Part shown: positions 63,499 to 64,000 of the stretch, piece by piece | Layout of the letters: the number at the start of each line of letters is the position of its first letter | Position numbering within the stretch: the first letter of the stretch is position 1 | Assembly (NCBI RefSeq): GCF_014199325.1 | Contig: NZ_JACIJJ010000004.1 | Span: 310,001-374,000 of the forward strand | Length of the DNA stretch: 64,000 bases | Source of the DNA: Sphingomonas yantingensis | GTDB taxonomy: Bacteria; Pseudomonadota; Alphaproteobacteria; Sphingomonadales; Sphingomonadaceae | Direction: 5' to 3' | Translations under genes and position numbers: made by a program | The notes under the pieces: generated by a model | What the model was told of the DNA's origin: nothing | Databases searched by the model: none | Seen by the model: the letters and a program-made list of their open reading frames with translations, nothing else

Positions 63499-64000
63499 TC
63501 GCTGGCCTCATCTTCGCGACCGAAGCCGCCGAGGACCGCGGCGAGGCGCTGGCGGCGACGTCGCCGTTCGGCGGCATGACGCTGATCGAGTATCAGGCGC
63601 GGCTGCTGATCGGCTGCGGCGCAGGGCAGCTCATGATCGCCGTCGCGCGCGTCACGCCCGCGCTGCTGGCGGCAGTCAATCGCATCGCCCGGCGCGGCGT
63701 CGCGGTCGATGTCGTCCGCTCGGCCGAGGAAGCCGCGGCCAAGGCGCATCCGCTCGCCAGCATCGTCGTCGTTGCCGATTCGCTCGTCACCACCGATCAG
63801 GCGATGCGCGCCATCGCCTTTGCCCAGCCCGACACGCTGATGGTGACGGCGGAAGCCGCCTCGCCCGCCGCGGTGGAGCGGGTCGATGCAGGCCATGTCT
63901 GGGCGGGGCTTGCGGCGCTGAGTGCCACGCGGCTTAAGGAAATCGCGGGGATGCCGCGCGAATATGATTTCCAGTCGACGCTGCTGCGCGTCGTCGTGGC
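63495..64000 (+). CDS. Nucleotidyltransferase-fold protein (N-terminal 168 codons; right edge cut)
   Basis: The frame starts in an ATGA overlap with the anmK stop and is open to the right edge. The visible part reads as a Rossmann-like nucleotidyltransferase start (AGLIFATEAAEDRGEALAAT, PFGGMTLIEYQARLLIGCG, then LMIAVARVTPALLAAVNRIA). It lacks the GxGxR(M/L) of ordinary sugar-phosphate nucleotidyltransferases. Later strands (LASIVVVADSLVTTDQAM, QPDTLMVTAEA) fit the same fold. The function is not recognised. Tight coupling suggests a link to anmK. Confidence 0.7.
   Translation, partial: MIAGLIFATEAAEDRGEALAATSPFGGMTLIEYQARLLIGCGAGQLMIAVARVTPALLAAVNRIARRGVAVDVVRSAEEAAAKAHPLASIVVVADSLVTTDQAMRAIAFAQPDTLMVTAEAASPAAVERVDAGHVWAGLAALSATRLKEIAGMPREYDFQSTLLRVVV

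Noticed and set aside
1-64000. tRNA or rRNA genes
   Set aside because: No tRNA T-loop (GGTTCGAATCC-type) with a matching acceptor, and no rRNA signature, was seen on either strand by eye.

Overview
This window is chromosomal DNA from a high-GC alphaproteobacterium, most likely Sphingomonas or a close relative in the Sphingomonadaceae. The evidence is the strong GC bias at third codon positions, the rph-rdgB-hemW, hrcA-grpE and hslV-hslU groupings, two TonB-dependent receptors, a GTA-type holin, and many intergenic palindromes containing GAAGAAGCGGGa.CCCGG..TCAAG..CCGGG.TGAC. Nearly all of it is housekeeping DNA. I see no rRNA, tRNA, CRISPR array, transposase or integrase.

Layout. 1-5947 (mostly minus): a serine hydrolase cut by the left edge, then hemW, rdgB and rph. 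The rdgB-hemW junction is split by about 2.4 kb holding an RNase A-type toxin, its CdiI-type immunity gene, a second probable immunity gene (YezG/DUF600-like) and a small membrane protein. 6021-13712 (plus): a DUF6438 lipoprotein, hrcA-grpE, glnD, and a siderophore-type TonB receptor. 13875-16558 (minus): infC, with a probable AUA start, and thrS. 16686-23771: a photolyase-like flavoprotein with an apparently reversed domain order; LD-carboxypeptidase and a divergent MurC/Mpl-type ligase (peptidoglycan recycling); an alpha/beta hydrolase; a SIMPL protein; gloA-gloB; two tandem paralogous lipoproteins. 23876-29316: hslVU, a holin-endolysin pair resembling the gene-transfer-agent release cassette, a SOUL haem protein, a YR-repeat glycine-zipper protein and a phosphomannose isomerase. 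29461-39117: bamD-recN, lapA-pyrF, a patatin and an EEP nuclease, a two-component system and an EF-hand protein.

39422-53551: a large TonB receptor; a small oxidative catabolic locus (Zn-alcohol dehydrogenase, acyl-CoA dehydrogenase, SDR) with a regulator made of two fused TetR units; asd; amn; a histone H1-like protein; a peroxiredoxin; yqgE; ahcY. 53588-64000: a GIY-YIG nuclease gene set between two copies of the palindromic repeat, then mfd, sdhE, recG, a DMT transporter, a PilZ protein, tyrS, anmK and a gene cut by the right edge.

The genes form several working groups. LD-carboxypeptidase, the Mur ligase and AnmK all fit cell-wall recycling. GloA and GloB detoxify methylglyoxal. Mfd, RecG, RecN and the photolyase-like protein handle DNA damage. 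HrcA-GrpE and HslVU handle proteotoxic stress. The best leads for new biology are the GIY-YIG/repeat unit, the permuted photolyase-like protein, the toxin-immunity insertion, the lysis cassette and the AUA start of infC.
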